Assembly (NCBI GenBank): GCA_016930085.1
Contig: JAFGHO010000116.1
Coordinates: 1 to 43,423 of the forward strand
Reading direction: 5' to 3'
DNA from: Spirochaetales bacterium
GTDB lineage: Bacteria > Spirochaetota > Spirochaetia > SZUA-6 > JAFGRV01
Length of the DNA stretch: 43,423 nucleotides
A program made the translations under genes and the position numbers. The notes beneath the pieces were generated by a model that worked only from the letters and a program-made list of their open reading frames with translations, ran no database searches and was not told the DNA's origin. Each line of letters starts with the position of its first letter. Positions within the stretch are counted from its first letter, which is position 1. This document shows positions 23,944 to 32,460 of this stretch, one piece after another.

Positions 23944-25752
23944 ATGAAAACAATGGAAAAAACAATCGATATGACGGCACTTTCAATGAAAAAAGGCATT
24001 TCGGGCCTGTGGGCGATGATCGCGGGATACAGGGCTTTATTTTTCGGGGCGGTGATCAGTCTCGGCATCGCAGCGGGCGCCCGCATCGCGGGATTTTACT
24101 TTATCCGCTTTATCATCGACGAGGTTTTAGGCAAGGGGTCGTATATCGACCGGATATGGATCTTCGGGCTTGCCTTCGTCGGGCTTGCCGCGATCGAGGG
24201 GGCCGGTTTGTTCATAAAGGGCGTGAGTGCCGCCTCCTATACCGAGGCGGTGATCAGGCGGTTGCGGGGATTTCTCTTCGATCACATACAGCGACTCTCA
24301 TTCGCCTTTCACGATCATGCCGATTCCGGAAAACTGCTCGAGCAGGTCACCGATGACGTGGAGTCGGTCAATCTTTTCTACAAGGAACAGGCGGTGGAAA
24401 TCGGGAGGATCGTAACGCTCTTCGTCTTCAGCTTCGCGGCCCTGATTTCCATCGACCTTTTTCTCGGCCTCCTTTCCGTTATCTGCATTCCGCTCGTCGT
24501 TATTCAGTCGATGTGGTTTTTCAGGCAGATCGACAGGAGGTATGAAGCGTATCAGGAACAGGAGGCGGCATTAACGTCTGTTTTACGTGAAAATGTCATG
24601 GGAATGCGCGTCGTGCGGGGGTGTTCGCAGCAGAAACATGAGATAAAGAAATTCGAGAAGGAGAATGCCGGAAAAGTCGAGCGCGGAAAACGCCTCATCG
24701 TCTATCACGCCGCTTACTGGCCGATTTCCGATATCATATGCGTGATCCAGACACTGGTCGTCTATACCGCCGGTGCGATCCTCACGATGGAAGGGAAGCT
24801 GAGTATCGGGACGTATATGGCTGTCTGCGGTCTCGTCGTCTGGATTATCTGGCCCATGCGGAATCTGGGCAGGGTGGTCATCCAGGCCACCTCCGGCGTC
24901 GTCTCGTTCAGGAGAATAATGCAGGTGCTGAAAGAAAAACGGGAGGAATACGATAATAAAACCGTGAATCACGGGCCGGCTTTCCGGGGAGAAGTTGAAT
25001 TCCGCGGGGTTTCTTTCCGTTACAGAGACGGAGAAGATGTCCTGAAAGAGATCACCTTTCATTGCAGACCGGGGGAGGTCGTTGCACTGGTGGGTGAAAC
25101 AGGCTCTGGCAAGACGACAATTGTCAATCTCCTGCCGCGATTTTATCCCAACTATACCGGCCGCATTTTTATTGACGGGCATGAATTGAAGACGATACCG
25201 CTCACCGTGCTGAGAAGATCGATCGGGATCGTCGAACAGGAACCCTTTCTTTTTTCCGCGACGATTCGGGAGAACATCTCCTATGGCGCCGGAAAACGCA
25301 TTTGTGACGACGATGTCGTTCGCGCGGCACAGGCCGCATCGATTCATGATCTGATAGAAAGCCTTCCCGACAAGTACGAATCCCTTGTCGGCGAGCGCGG
25401 CCTGACATTGTCCGGGGGGCAGAAACAGCGGATCGCTATCGCGCGGACAATCATAAAAAATCCGAAGATACTCCTGCTTGACGATGCGACATCGGAAGTC
25501 GATACCATTACCGCCCGCAGGATCGACACGGCCCTCGCCAAACTTGCCGCGGGCCGTACGTGTTTCGTGATAGCGCACAGGATTCAGACTCTCATGAGGG
25601 CGGACAGGATTTTAGTCCTCAGCAAGGGCAGGATTGTACAGTCGGGTACCCACGATGAACTCGTTGCGGCGGAAGGTTTGTATAAACGGTTTTATCGAAT
25701 GCAGAATCCCGGAAGCAATCAAAGAGGAAAGGAGGCGATACATGAAAGCTGA
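23944..25752 (+). CDS. Heterodimeric ABC exporter subunit, degenerate-site half
   Basis: 602 residues: an N-terminal six-helix membrane domain (about 15-330) and a C-terminal ATPase domain. The start at 23944 follows GGGAG by ten bases. Reading farther upstream would run through terminator 2. Walker A is GETGSGKTT, the signature is LSGGQKQR, the H-loop is IAHRIQTL. Walker B reads ILLLDDATSEVD, with Asp where the catalytic Glu normally stands, the mark of the non-hydrolysing site in BmrCD/TM287-288-type heterodimers. The partner gene overlaps it by 11 bases. It likely exports drugs or lipids. The substrate is unknown. Confidence 0.9.
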   Translation: MKTMEKTIDMTALSMKKGISGLWAMIAGYRALFFGAVISLGIAAGARIAGFYFIRFIIDEVLGKGSYIDRIWIFGLAFVGLAAIEGAGLFIKGVSAASYTEAVIRRLRGFLFDHIQRLSFAFHDHADSGKLLEQVTDDVESVNLFYKEQAVEIGRIVTLFVFSFAALISIDLFLGLLSVICIPLVVIQSMWFFRQIDRRYEAYQEQEAALTSVLRENVMGMRVVRGCSQQKHEIKKFEKENAGKVERGKRLIVYHAAYWPISDIICVIQTLVVYTAGAILTMEGKLSIGTYMAVCGLVVWIIWPMRNLGRVVIQATSGVVSFRRIMQVLKEKREEYDNKTVNHGPAFRGEVEFRGVSFRYRDGEDVLKEITFHCRPGEVVALVGETGSGKTTIVNLLPRFYPNYTGRIFIDGHELKTIPLTVLRRSIGIVEQEPFLFSATIRENISYGAGKRICDDDVVRAAQAASIHDLIESLPDKYESLVGERGLTLSGGQKQRIAIARTIIKNPKILLLDDATSEVDTITARRIDTALAKLAAGRTCFVIAHRIQTLMRADRILVLSKGRIVQSGTHDELVAAEGLYKRFYRMQNPGSNQRGKEAIHES

Positions 25753-27536
25753 ATGTAAAGGCAAAAAGAATCGAAAGGTCGAGGTGCCGCGGCTGTTGCC
25801 CCGCATGCTCGGTTATATCGGGAAACATCCGTTGTTCGCCTGTTTGTTTCTGCTTCTGGTCGTTCTCATAGCGGTGCAGGATTCGGTCTTCACCTACGTG
25901 AACAAGCTCATTATTGACGAGGGCATCATCGCTCATGATGCCGGCCGTCTGTATCGTCTGATCGGTCTCTATGGCGGAATGGCCCTGCTTCAGGCGGGAA
26001 TGGTATTTTCACTTATCTATATCGCCGGGGTAATGGGCGAACGGGTAAATTATGAACTCAGAAAAGAGATGTTCGGGAAGCTTCAGCAGCTTTCACTTTC
26101 TTTTTTTTCACGAATCAAAAGCGGTAAAATCCTGTCGCGGTTCACCTCGGATTCGAAAAAGGTGTCCGACCTCATGACATGGGGACTCGTGGATGTTTCA
26201 TGGTCCGTTCTCACCATTCTTGTCTCGATCGTGTTCATGTTCCTCATCCACCGCTTCCTCGCACTTTTGGTACTCTGTATCATACCGGTCCTTGTCGGCG
26301 TGGCGGTTCTGTTTCAAAAAAAAATATTCGGATTGTTCAGGGAGGTGCGGCGTTTGAATTCACGAATCATTAACGCCTATAACGAGAATATAATGGGCGT
26401 GAAAACGGTAAAGGCCAATTGTCGGGAGAACCGGAATCTCGTGGGGTTCGACCGGGTTACCGATTCCATGCGGGTAACATCGTGCCGTGCGGCGTGGTTT
26501 TCCGCTTTTCTGGTTCCCGTGGTGCAAATCGTTGTCTCGTTCGGGGTGTTTGTCATTATTTGGATCGGCCGGTTTGCAATATCGCGGGGGCGGCATTTCC
26601 GTGGGAAGTATTCAGGCCTTTCTCTCCTATATCGCATTCATGATATGGCCCGTGCAGGAAATGACACGTGTGTGGGCGTCTCTTCAGAATGCGATGGCCG
26701 CCTCCGAACGTGTCTTCAGACTCATCGACGCCGAACCTGACATCAAAGACGTACCGAACGCGTTTGAATACAGCGGATTGAGGGAGGGTATACGGTTCGA
26801 GCATGTCGGATTCTCCTACGACAGCAAGCGTCCTGTCGTAAGCGACCTCACTTTTGAAATCCGTAAAGGCCGGACGATCGCGCTGGTGGGACCGACGGGG
26901 GGAGGAAAATCGACAATCATCAATCTCGTCTGCCGTTTTTATGAGCCGGTCTCCGGATGCATCCGTTTCGACGACACCGATTACCGCGATCTGACTCTTC
27001 ATTCACTCCAGTCCAGAATAGGGATCGTGCTTCAGCACCCGCATCTTTTTTCGGGCACCGTCAGCGAGAATATCCGTTACGGAAAACCCGATGCAACGGA
27101 TGGGGAAGTCACGGCCGCGGCGAAACTCGTCGGGGCGCATGAGGCTATCATGAGACTGAAAAACGGATACGATGAAGAACTGGGTGAGGGCGGATGCCTG
27201 CTTTCGACCGGAGAAAGGCAGCTTTTGAGCATCGCGCGAGCGGTTATCGGCGATCCCGAATTGTTCATCATGGATGAGGCGACGAGTTCGATCGATACGG
27301 TGACGGAGAAGCGGATCCAGAAGGCGCTGAAAACCGTATTGAGCGGTCGAACGGCAATTATTATTGCGCACCGCCTGTCCACGATTATGGAGGCGGACAG
27401 GATCATGTACGTCGGTCATGGAAGAATCATCGAGCAGGGAAGCCATGAAGAACTCCTTTCGCTTAAGGGGCGTTATTACCGGCTCTACCATGTCATGGAA
27501 AACGTCCTTGATAAAGAAAGCCGCCATTCCGCATGA
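25742..27536 (+). CDS. Heterodimeric ABC exporter subunit, catalytic half, frameshifted at a G5 run
   Basis: The intended product is about 597 residues. The first part (25742 to about 26585) reads through the membrane domain to IIWIGRFAIS. The frame then moves by +1 and continues from about 26590 as GGISVGSIQAFLSYIAF to the stop at 27534-27536. Removing one G from the run at 26586-26590 restores a seamless reading (AISRGGISVGS). Walker A is GPTGGGKST, Walker B is FIMDEATSSID with the catalytic Glu, the H-loop is IAHRLSTI. The signature motif is LSTGERQ rather than LSGGQ, as expected for the partner of a degenerate site. GGAAAGGAGG precedes the ATG. As sequenced it would make a truncated protein. 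A homopolymer sequencing error is the simplest explanation. Confidence 0.85.
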
Positions 27537-27604
27537 CGGATCTCTTGACTTTTTTTCTGTTTATCATTTCCTTTTAACCAAAAGAGAAGCTAAGGAGGAG
27601 TGGT

Positions 27605-28057
27605 ATGGTAAAAGAAGGAGTAAAGGCGCCCGATTTCGGACTCGAGGATGAAAACGGGAAAACGGTAAGGATATCCGATTTTGCGGGTAAAAAGGTGGTT
27701 CTTTATTTTTATCCGAAGGACGATACACCCGGCTGTACGAAAGAGGCGTGCGGTTTCCGAGACGCATACGACCGGATCATGGAAAAGGGAGCGGTGGTCG
27801 TCGGGGTAAGCGCCGACTCGAAAGCGTCGCACCTCGGTTTCAAAAAGAAATTCGGGCTCCCCTTTTATCTTTTGAGCGATCCCGAAAAGGAAGTGATCAG
27901 GAAATACGGGGCCTGGGGAGAAAAGAAAATGTACGGAAAAACCTACGAAGGCATCATACGCTCGACGGTGATTATCGATGAAGAGGGGGGTGTTCTCAAG
28001 GTGTTTCCCAAAGTAACGCCAAAGGAACACGCCGAGGAGGTTCTTGCGTATCTGTAG
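27605..28057 (+). CDS. bcp: Thioredoxin-dependent peroxiredoxin, BCP/PrxQ type
   Basis: 150 residues, full length. It reduces hydrogen peroxide and organic peroxides with electrons from thioredoxin. The peroxidatic Cys44 and resolving Cys49 sit in TPGCTKEACGF, the five-residue spacing typical of PrxQ. YFYPKDDTPGCT and the downstream WGEKKMYGK block are conserved. Cytoplasmic. AAGGAGGAG lies 5 bases before the ATG. The gene follows the exporter pair by 68 bases. Confidence 0.95.
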   Translation: MVKEGVKAPDFGLEDENGKTVRISDFAGKKVVLYFYPKDDTPGCTKEACGFRDAYDRIMEKGAVVVGVSADSKASHLGFKKKFGLPFYLLSDPEKEVIRKYGAWGEKKMYGKTYEGIIRSTVIIDEEGGVLKVFPKVTPKEHAEEVLAYL

Positions 28058-28158
28058 CGCAAGAAACGTCTTTCGAAGGTGTTTCCGGCCGATATCGTTC
28101 CGGTATCATATGAAAAACCGATCAAAAGCGGGCACGGCATCGATACAGTATGGATGAC

Positions 28159-28187
28159 TTGTCAGCGAATATAATCTCATGTATACT
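28159..28187 (+). promoter_or_regulatory. Promoter for hflX
   Basis: TTGTCA (28159-28164), a 17-base spacer and TATACT (28182-28187), a good sigma-70-type match about 75 bases before the start codon. Confidence 0.7.
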
Positions 28188-28268
28188 ATAGGAAGAGATG
28201 AAAATTCCTTTTAGCCTGCATAATTCACGTGAACCGCAAAACAAGGAGGGGAATCAAAAGCCGCCCCC

Positions 28269-29582
28269 ATGAATCATGTTATCGGTTATGAGAGATCCGA
28301 AAAGGCATATCTTGTCGGCATAAAGATACACGGAAACAGGGACCCGTTCAATATAGAAGATTCACTCGGTGAACTGCAGCAACTCGCCCGTACCTCGGGT
28401 GTCGAGGTCGTCGGCCGGACGTACCAGCATCTCAGGCAGCCGCATCCGGCGACCTACATCGGAAGTGGAAAGGTGGCCGAAATTCGTGAAGCGGTACTGG
28501 AGCGGGATGCGGAAACGGTCATTTTCGACGACGAACTCAACCCCGGCCAGCAGAAAAACCTCGAGGCGATGCTTGGCGGCGATATCAAGGTGATCGACAG
28601 AACCGCGCTTATTCTCGATATCTTTGCGCGTCACGCGGCGAGCCGCGAGGGTCAGATACAGGTCGAACTCGCCCAGTACGAATACCGCCTGCCGCGGCTG
28701 ACACGGTTGTGGACGCACCTCATCCGGCAGGCGGGTGGGCGTGCGGGCGGTGAAGCGGGCGGCGTCGGGCTTCGAGGTCCCGGTGAAACCCAGCTTGAAA
28801 CGGACAGGCGGCTTATTCAGAAGAAAATCGCTTCCCTGAAAAAAGAGCTGGAAGAGGTAAGGCTTCACCGCAGACAGCACCGGATGCGGCGTAAAAAAAG
28901 GGAGTTGAGTGTCATCGCGCTTGTGGGGTACACGAACGCGGGGAAAAGCTCGCTGCTGAACGCGCTCAGTACCGCCGAAGTCAAGGTCGAGGATAAACTC
29001 TTTGCGACCCTCGACCCGACAACGCGCCGTTTGCGTCTGCCGGGCGGACGGATAGTCCTTGTCACCGATACGGTGGGATTTATCAAGAAGCTTCCGCATC
29101 ATCTTGTCGCGGCGTTCAGGGCCACGCTCGAGGGTATCGCGGAAGCCGATCTGCTTCTTCAGGTCGCCGATATTTCACACCCCACGGCGAAAGCGCAGCT
29201 CGCCGTTACTGAGGACGTCCTGCGGGAACAGGGGGTTTCGGACAAACCGAAATTGATCGTCTGGAACAAGATCGATCGCCTCGATGGAAGGGGAACGGGG
29301 GCGCATACGGATTATTCCGGACTGCTCGCGGTCAGCGCCCGAACCGGTGAGGGGCTGGATCGGCTTCTGATACGTATCGAAGAGGTTCTCAACAGGGAAT
29401 TGATCGAAGTACGCGCGGAAATCCCTTACAGCGAAGGCGCACTTCTCCATGACGTATACACAAGCGGATACGTTCACCACAAAACCTATGGACCCAACGG
29501 AACACTCATCGCGGCGCTTGTTCCGGTGCTGATGGCGGCCAGGCTCGTTCCTTACCGAATCGGGAGTGAAGCCGGTGTATAG
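28269..29582 (+). CDS. hflX: GTPase HflX
   Basis: 437 residues. HflX binds the 50S subunit and splits stalled or hibernating 70S ribosomes, especially under heat or antibiotic stress. The N-terminal HflX domain has GELQQLARTSGVEVVG and YIGSGKVAEI. The linker has GLRGPGETQLETDRR. The GTPase domain carries GYTNAGKSS (G1), DTVGFIKKLPH (G3) and WNKID (G4). The AAGGAGGGG upstream is 17 bases away, farther than usual, and no better in-frame start lies between. It has its own promoter. Confidence 0.95.
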   Translation: MNHVIGYERSEKAYLVGIKIHGNRDPFNIEDSLGELQQLARTSGVEVVGRTYQHLRQPHPATYIGSGKVAEIREAVLERDAETVIFDDELNPGQQKNLEAMLGGDIKVIDRTALILDIFARHAASREGQIQVELAQYEYRLPRLTRLWTHLIRQAGGRAGGEAGGVGLRGPGETQLETDRRLIQKKIASLKKELEEVRLHRRQHRMRRKKRELSVIALVGYTNAGKSSLLNALSTAEVKVEDKLFATLDPTTRRLRLPGGRIVLVTDTVGFIKKLPHHLVAAFRATLEGIAEADLLLQVADISHPTAKAQLAVTEDVLREQGVSDKPKLIVWNKIDRLDGRGTGAHTDYSGLLAVSARTGEGLDRLLIRIEEVLNRELIEVRAEIPYSEGALLHDVYTSGYVHHKTYGPNGTLIAALVPVLMAARLVPYRIGSEAGV

Positions 29583-29627
29583 CGCGGTTGTTTTCGTGAG
29601 TATTGTGAGAGGACCGGGATAGGCGTC

Positions 29628-30854
29628 TTACTCGCCGGTCATGATCGAGGCCATGACCTTCGCGTCACCAACCATATTATCGATGATGCAATATTCGTTC
29701 GGCATGTGCGCAGTTTCTTCTATTTTCGACCAGACGACCGTTTCGTATCCTTTCCGCCGCAGGTGGCCGGCGACGGTACCCCCGCCGATACCCATCTCTA
29801 CCGCTTTCTTTCCGTATACTTCTTTTATGGAATTTTTAAGCAGGGGGACAAGCGGACTGTCTTTCGGCGTGGGGGGAGAAGATACCCGCTGAATGACGGT
29901 CAGAGCTATTTGCACGCCGCGGGATTCCTCCACGTCATGAATGATCGCGTTTATTCGTTGAAGGACATCGTCCACATCGATCGAGGGAAGAATCCGGCAG
30001 TCGAGGTAAAAAATATCGTCTCCCGGAATCGTATTGATGTTCGGGACATTCGCCTCTTTTTTTGTCGGTGAAAATGTCGAGTTGGGCGGATCGAAAATGG
30101 GATCGGTCTGACTGTATTCCTCATTGAGACGGTACAGGCGAAGGGCAAGGTCGGAGCCGGCGACAAAGGCATTGTTTCCGTGTTCGGGTATCGAAGCGTG
30201 GCACTGCTTGCCGATGGTTCTCAATTGAAGCCAGAGAAGATTTTTCTCCGCGATTTCTATCATCGTAGCGTCCCTGTCCCCGCCGTCCGGAACAAGGATG
30301 ATATCGGTCTGCCTGAAAAGGTTGTAATGTTCGAGCAGGTGTTTGATGCCGTATATCGACCCAGTTTCCTCGTCTGAAACAAAGAGGAGTTTCACCGTAA
30401 AAGGGGGAACCACTTTTGCTTCGAGGAGGGATGATGCGGCAAAAAGTGAAGAAACGAGTCCCTGTTGATTGTCTTCGACGCCGCGCCCGATAAGCCGTCC
30501 GTTCATTTCCTTGACCGTAAAGGGATCCGTGTTCCAGAGGTTGATATCTCCCGGAGGAACGACATCCAGATGGGTCATTACCCAGAATGTTTTCTCCGTG
30601 GATTTTCCCGGTATAGTCGCAATGATATTGGGCCGTCTTCCCGAAGAAACGCGTTCGTCCGGCGCATTGATTCTTTCCACTTCGGTAATACCGCACCTGT
30701 CGATCCATTCGATCAATTTTTGCGCTTTTTCCCATTCACCGTCACCCCCGTTTTGCGGCGCCATTGCAGGAACGGCAGTCAGTTCCTTCTGCATCGAGAT
30801 CATCATACTTCTTTTATTCTCAATAATGTCGTAAATTCTTTTTTTTACTTCCAT
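29628..30854 (-). CDS. M20 family metallopeptidase/deacylase
   Basis: 408 residues. A two-zinc hydrolase of the DapE/ArgE/carboxypeptidase group. The metal and catalytic residues lie in THLDVVPPG (His, Asp), GRGVEDNQQG (Asp), SDEETGS (Glu-Glu) and a C-terminal His in TAHMPNEY. The small lid domain lies in the middle (about 190-310). The substrate could be succinyl-diaminopimelate or a dipeptide; the sequence does not decide it. GGGAGG precedes the ATG. It is convergent with hflX (45-base gap) and divergent from the lipoprotein gene. Cytoplasmic. Confidence 0.88.
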   Translation of the reverse strand: MEVKKRIYDIIENKRSMMISMQKELTAVPAMAPQNGGDGEWEKAQKLIEWIDRCGITEVERINAPDERVSSGRRPNIIATIPGKSTEKTFWVMTHLDVVPPGDINLWNTDPFTVKEMNGRLIGRGVEDNQQGLVSSLFAASSLLEAKVVPPFTVKLLFVSDEETGSIYGIKHLLEHYNLFRQTDIILVPDGGDRDATMIEIAEKNLLWLQLRTIGKQCHASIPEHGNNAFVAGSDLALRLYRLNEEYSQTDPIFDPPNSTFSPTKKEANVPNINTIPGDDIFYLDCRILPSIDVDDVLQRINAIIHDVEESRGVQIALTVIQRVSSPPTPKDSPLVPLLKNSIKEVYGKKAVEMGIGGGTVAGHLRRKGYETVVWSKIEETAHMPNEYCIIDNMVGDAKVMASIMTGE

Positions 30855-30899
30855 CGGTTTCCTCCCGTCCGGCGCAGGTAATATCGGGGTGTTGGTACA

Positions 30900-30929
30900 T
30901 CATTACCTTAAAATGGCAATACATGTCAA
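30900..30929 (-). promoter_or_regulatory. Promoter for the M20 peptidase gene
   Basis: On the minus strand a perfect TTGACA (30929-30924), an 18-base spacer and a weak TAATGA (30905-30900). Confidence 0.45.
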
Positions 30930-31064
30930 TGGTATAAAGCCGGGAAATGGATATTTTCAGGACAAAATCGGTTTGATGCTTCACGCACTCAAGAATTTGA
31001 GCCTCTCCTTGACTAAAGATTTCAAATATGATTGATTTATTAATGAAAAATACGGGGGGTAATC

Positions 31065-32456
31065 ATGAGTCAATGCTTTCATCCGGATAAAAAAACCTGT
31101 TTGTCTCGTACGAGAAATATCGCGGGGTGTTTGACACTCCTGCTTGTTCTCATCTCTGTGACATGCTGCGGGCCTCGCATCAAGGGGTATGGTGTCGTTT
31201 TATGGGCGGAAAAGGATTCGGGGCTTCAGAACGGGGATGTCGTGGAAATCAGATCGGAGTCACGGATACGAAAATCATATATTGTGCGAAGAGAAGGCGG
31301 TGCGAAGAATATTCCCATTGTCACCAGGAGGGTCGAGGTATTCACGACACGGGAAGATTCGGAAGCATTTGCCGAACGATACGCTCCGTATACAACCCTT
31401 TACGCGTATTCCGATAAAGACGGTATTCCACCGGTACGTGAAAAACCGCTGAACTCGAAGGATGTGAAGATCATCACGAAGCCCAAAGCATACCAGGTCA
31501 TGAAAGTGATCGACAAGACCGATGAAAAAACAATTATCGGCAGCATGGATGATTTCTGGTATCTTGTCCTCATCGAATACCAGGGAATCGGTCCGTCCGG
31601 CAATTATGAATTGCTCGGCGAGAAAGGCTATTGTTTCGGTCATTATCTCAATATTATCGATACCAGAGAAGATCCGGAAAAAGAGATCGAAACCGTACGT
31701 TCGGAATCGAACGAGGACGATCAGCTTGATCTGCTTATGAATACGGTTTTCAGGCCTTCCTATTATCTGGATATGATACGAAAGGGCAGAATCGATCTGG
31801 AGCGGTTCAGCAGTGCAATCGGTCTTTTTCCCGAACCTGCCGTAAACCGGATTACGATAAAAAAATCGGACGGATACTATGTGTTCGATTATTCCGATAT
31901 CACACGGGTCAGTTCTTCGCTTTTTTCATTTTCCAATGCCGATATCCGGATAGAAATGCTTTCCCCGGAGAGAATTTCGGTGACCTATAACGCCTCCGGA
32001 AAACAGGTCAATGAGTTGTTTGTCATTATCGATGAGGATATTGACGAGCTCTGCGAACGTGAAAAAGCGTTCCGAAAAGCCCTGTATAATGATTTTTATA
32101 TCCGCGGGAAAATACTTTCAAGTTCGGCGTACGGTACGATTACCCTCGATGAAGATTTTTATTTCACGTGGAAAGGATTTGAAAAACTCGTTCCGTCCAT
32201 TATCCCGCGATCCGCAAGAAAGAACGGGAACGTGGATTTTCCGTTCTTTCTGTCGCAGGAACTGGGTGATCAGTACGACGGGGTTATTACCTTTTATTTT
32301 GACGGTTACCGGTCGGAAAAGGGGATCAATTTTCTCTACAAGTTTACCGACCAGGGAGTCAGATTTATCAGCGCCCTTGAAGAGTATATTATCGAGCGGG
32401 AGGTAACCAGAATCGGGTTGAATCCCATCATCATCTTTTTCACGTTCAGCGGGTAA
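31065..32456 (+). CDS. Lipoprotein of unknown function with SH3-like N-terminal region
   Basis: 463 residues. A lipoprotein signal (about 20-35) ends in LISVTCC, a relaxed spirochaete-like lipobox, so the protein is membrane-anchored and exported. Residues 40-215 are beta-rich, with EKDSGLQNGDVVEIRSES and DDFWYLVLIEYQG, which suggests one or two SH3-like barrels. The C-terminal part (about 260-460) is an unknown domain with regular strand-turn patterns. GGGGG precedes the ATG. The ABC-F gene begins 5 bases after the stop, which implies cotranscription. No enzymatic motif was seen. Confidence 0.8.
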   Translation: MSQCFHPDKKTCLSRTRNIAGCLTLLLVLISVTCCGPRIKGYGVVLWAEKDSGLQNGDVVEIRSESRIRKSYIVRREGGAKNIPIVTRRVEVFTTREDSEAFAERYAPYTTLYAYSDKDGIPPVREKPLNSKDVKIITKPKAYQVMKVIDKTDEKTIIGSMDDFWYLVLIEYQGIGPSGNYELLGEKGYCFGHYLNIIDTREDPEKEIETVRSESNEDDQLDLLMNTVFRPSYYLDMIRKGRIDLERFSSAIGLFPEPAVNRITIKKSDGYYVFDYSDITRVSSSLFSFSNADIRIEMLSPERISVTYNASGKQVNELFVIIDEDIDELCEREKAFRKALYNDFYIRGKILSSSAYGTITLDEDFYFTWKGFEKLVPSIIPRSARKNGNVDFPFFLSQELGDQYDGVITFYFDGYRSEKGINFLYKFTDQGVRFISALEEYIIEREVTRIGLNPIIIFFTFSG

Positions 32457-32460
32457 CTCC

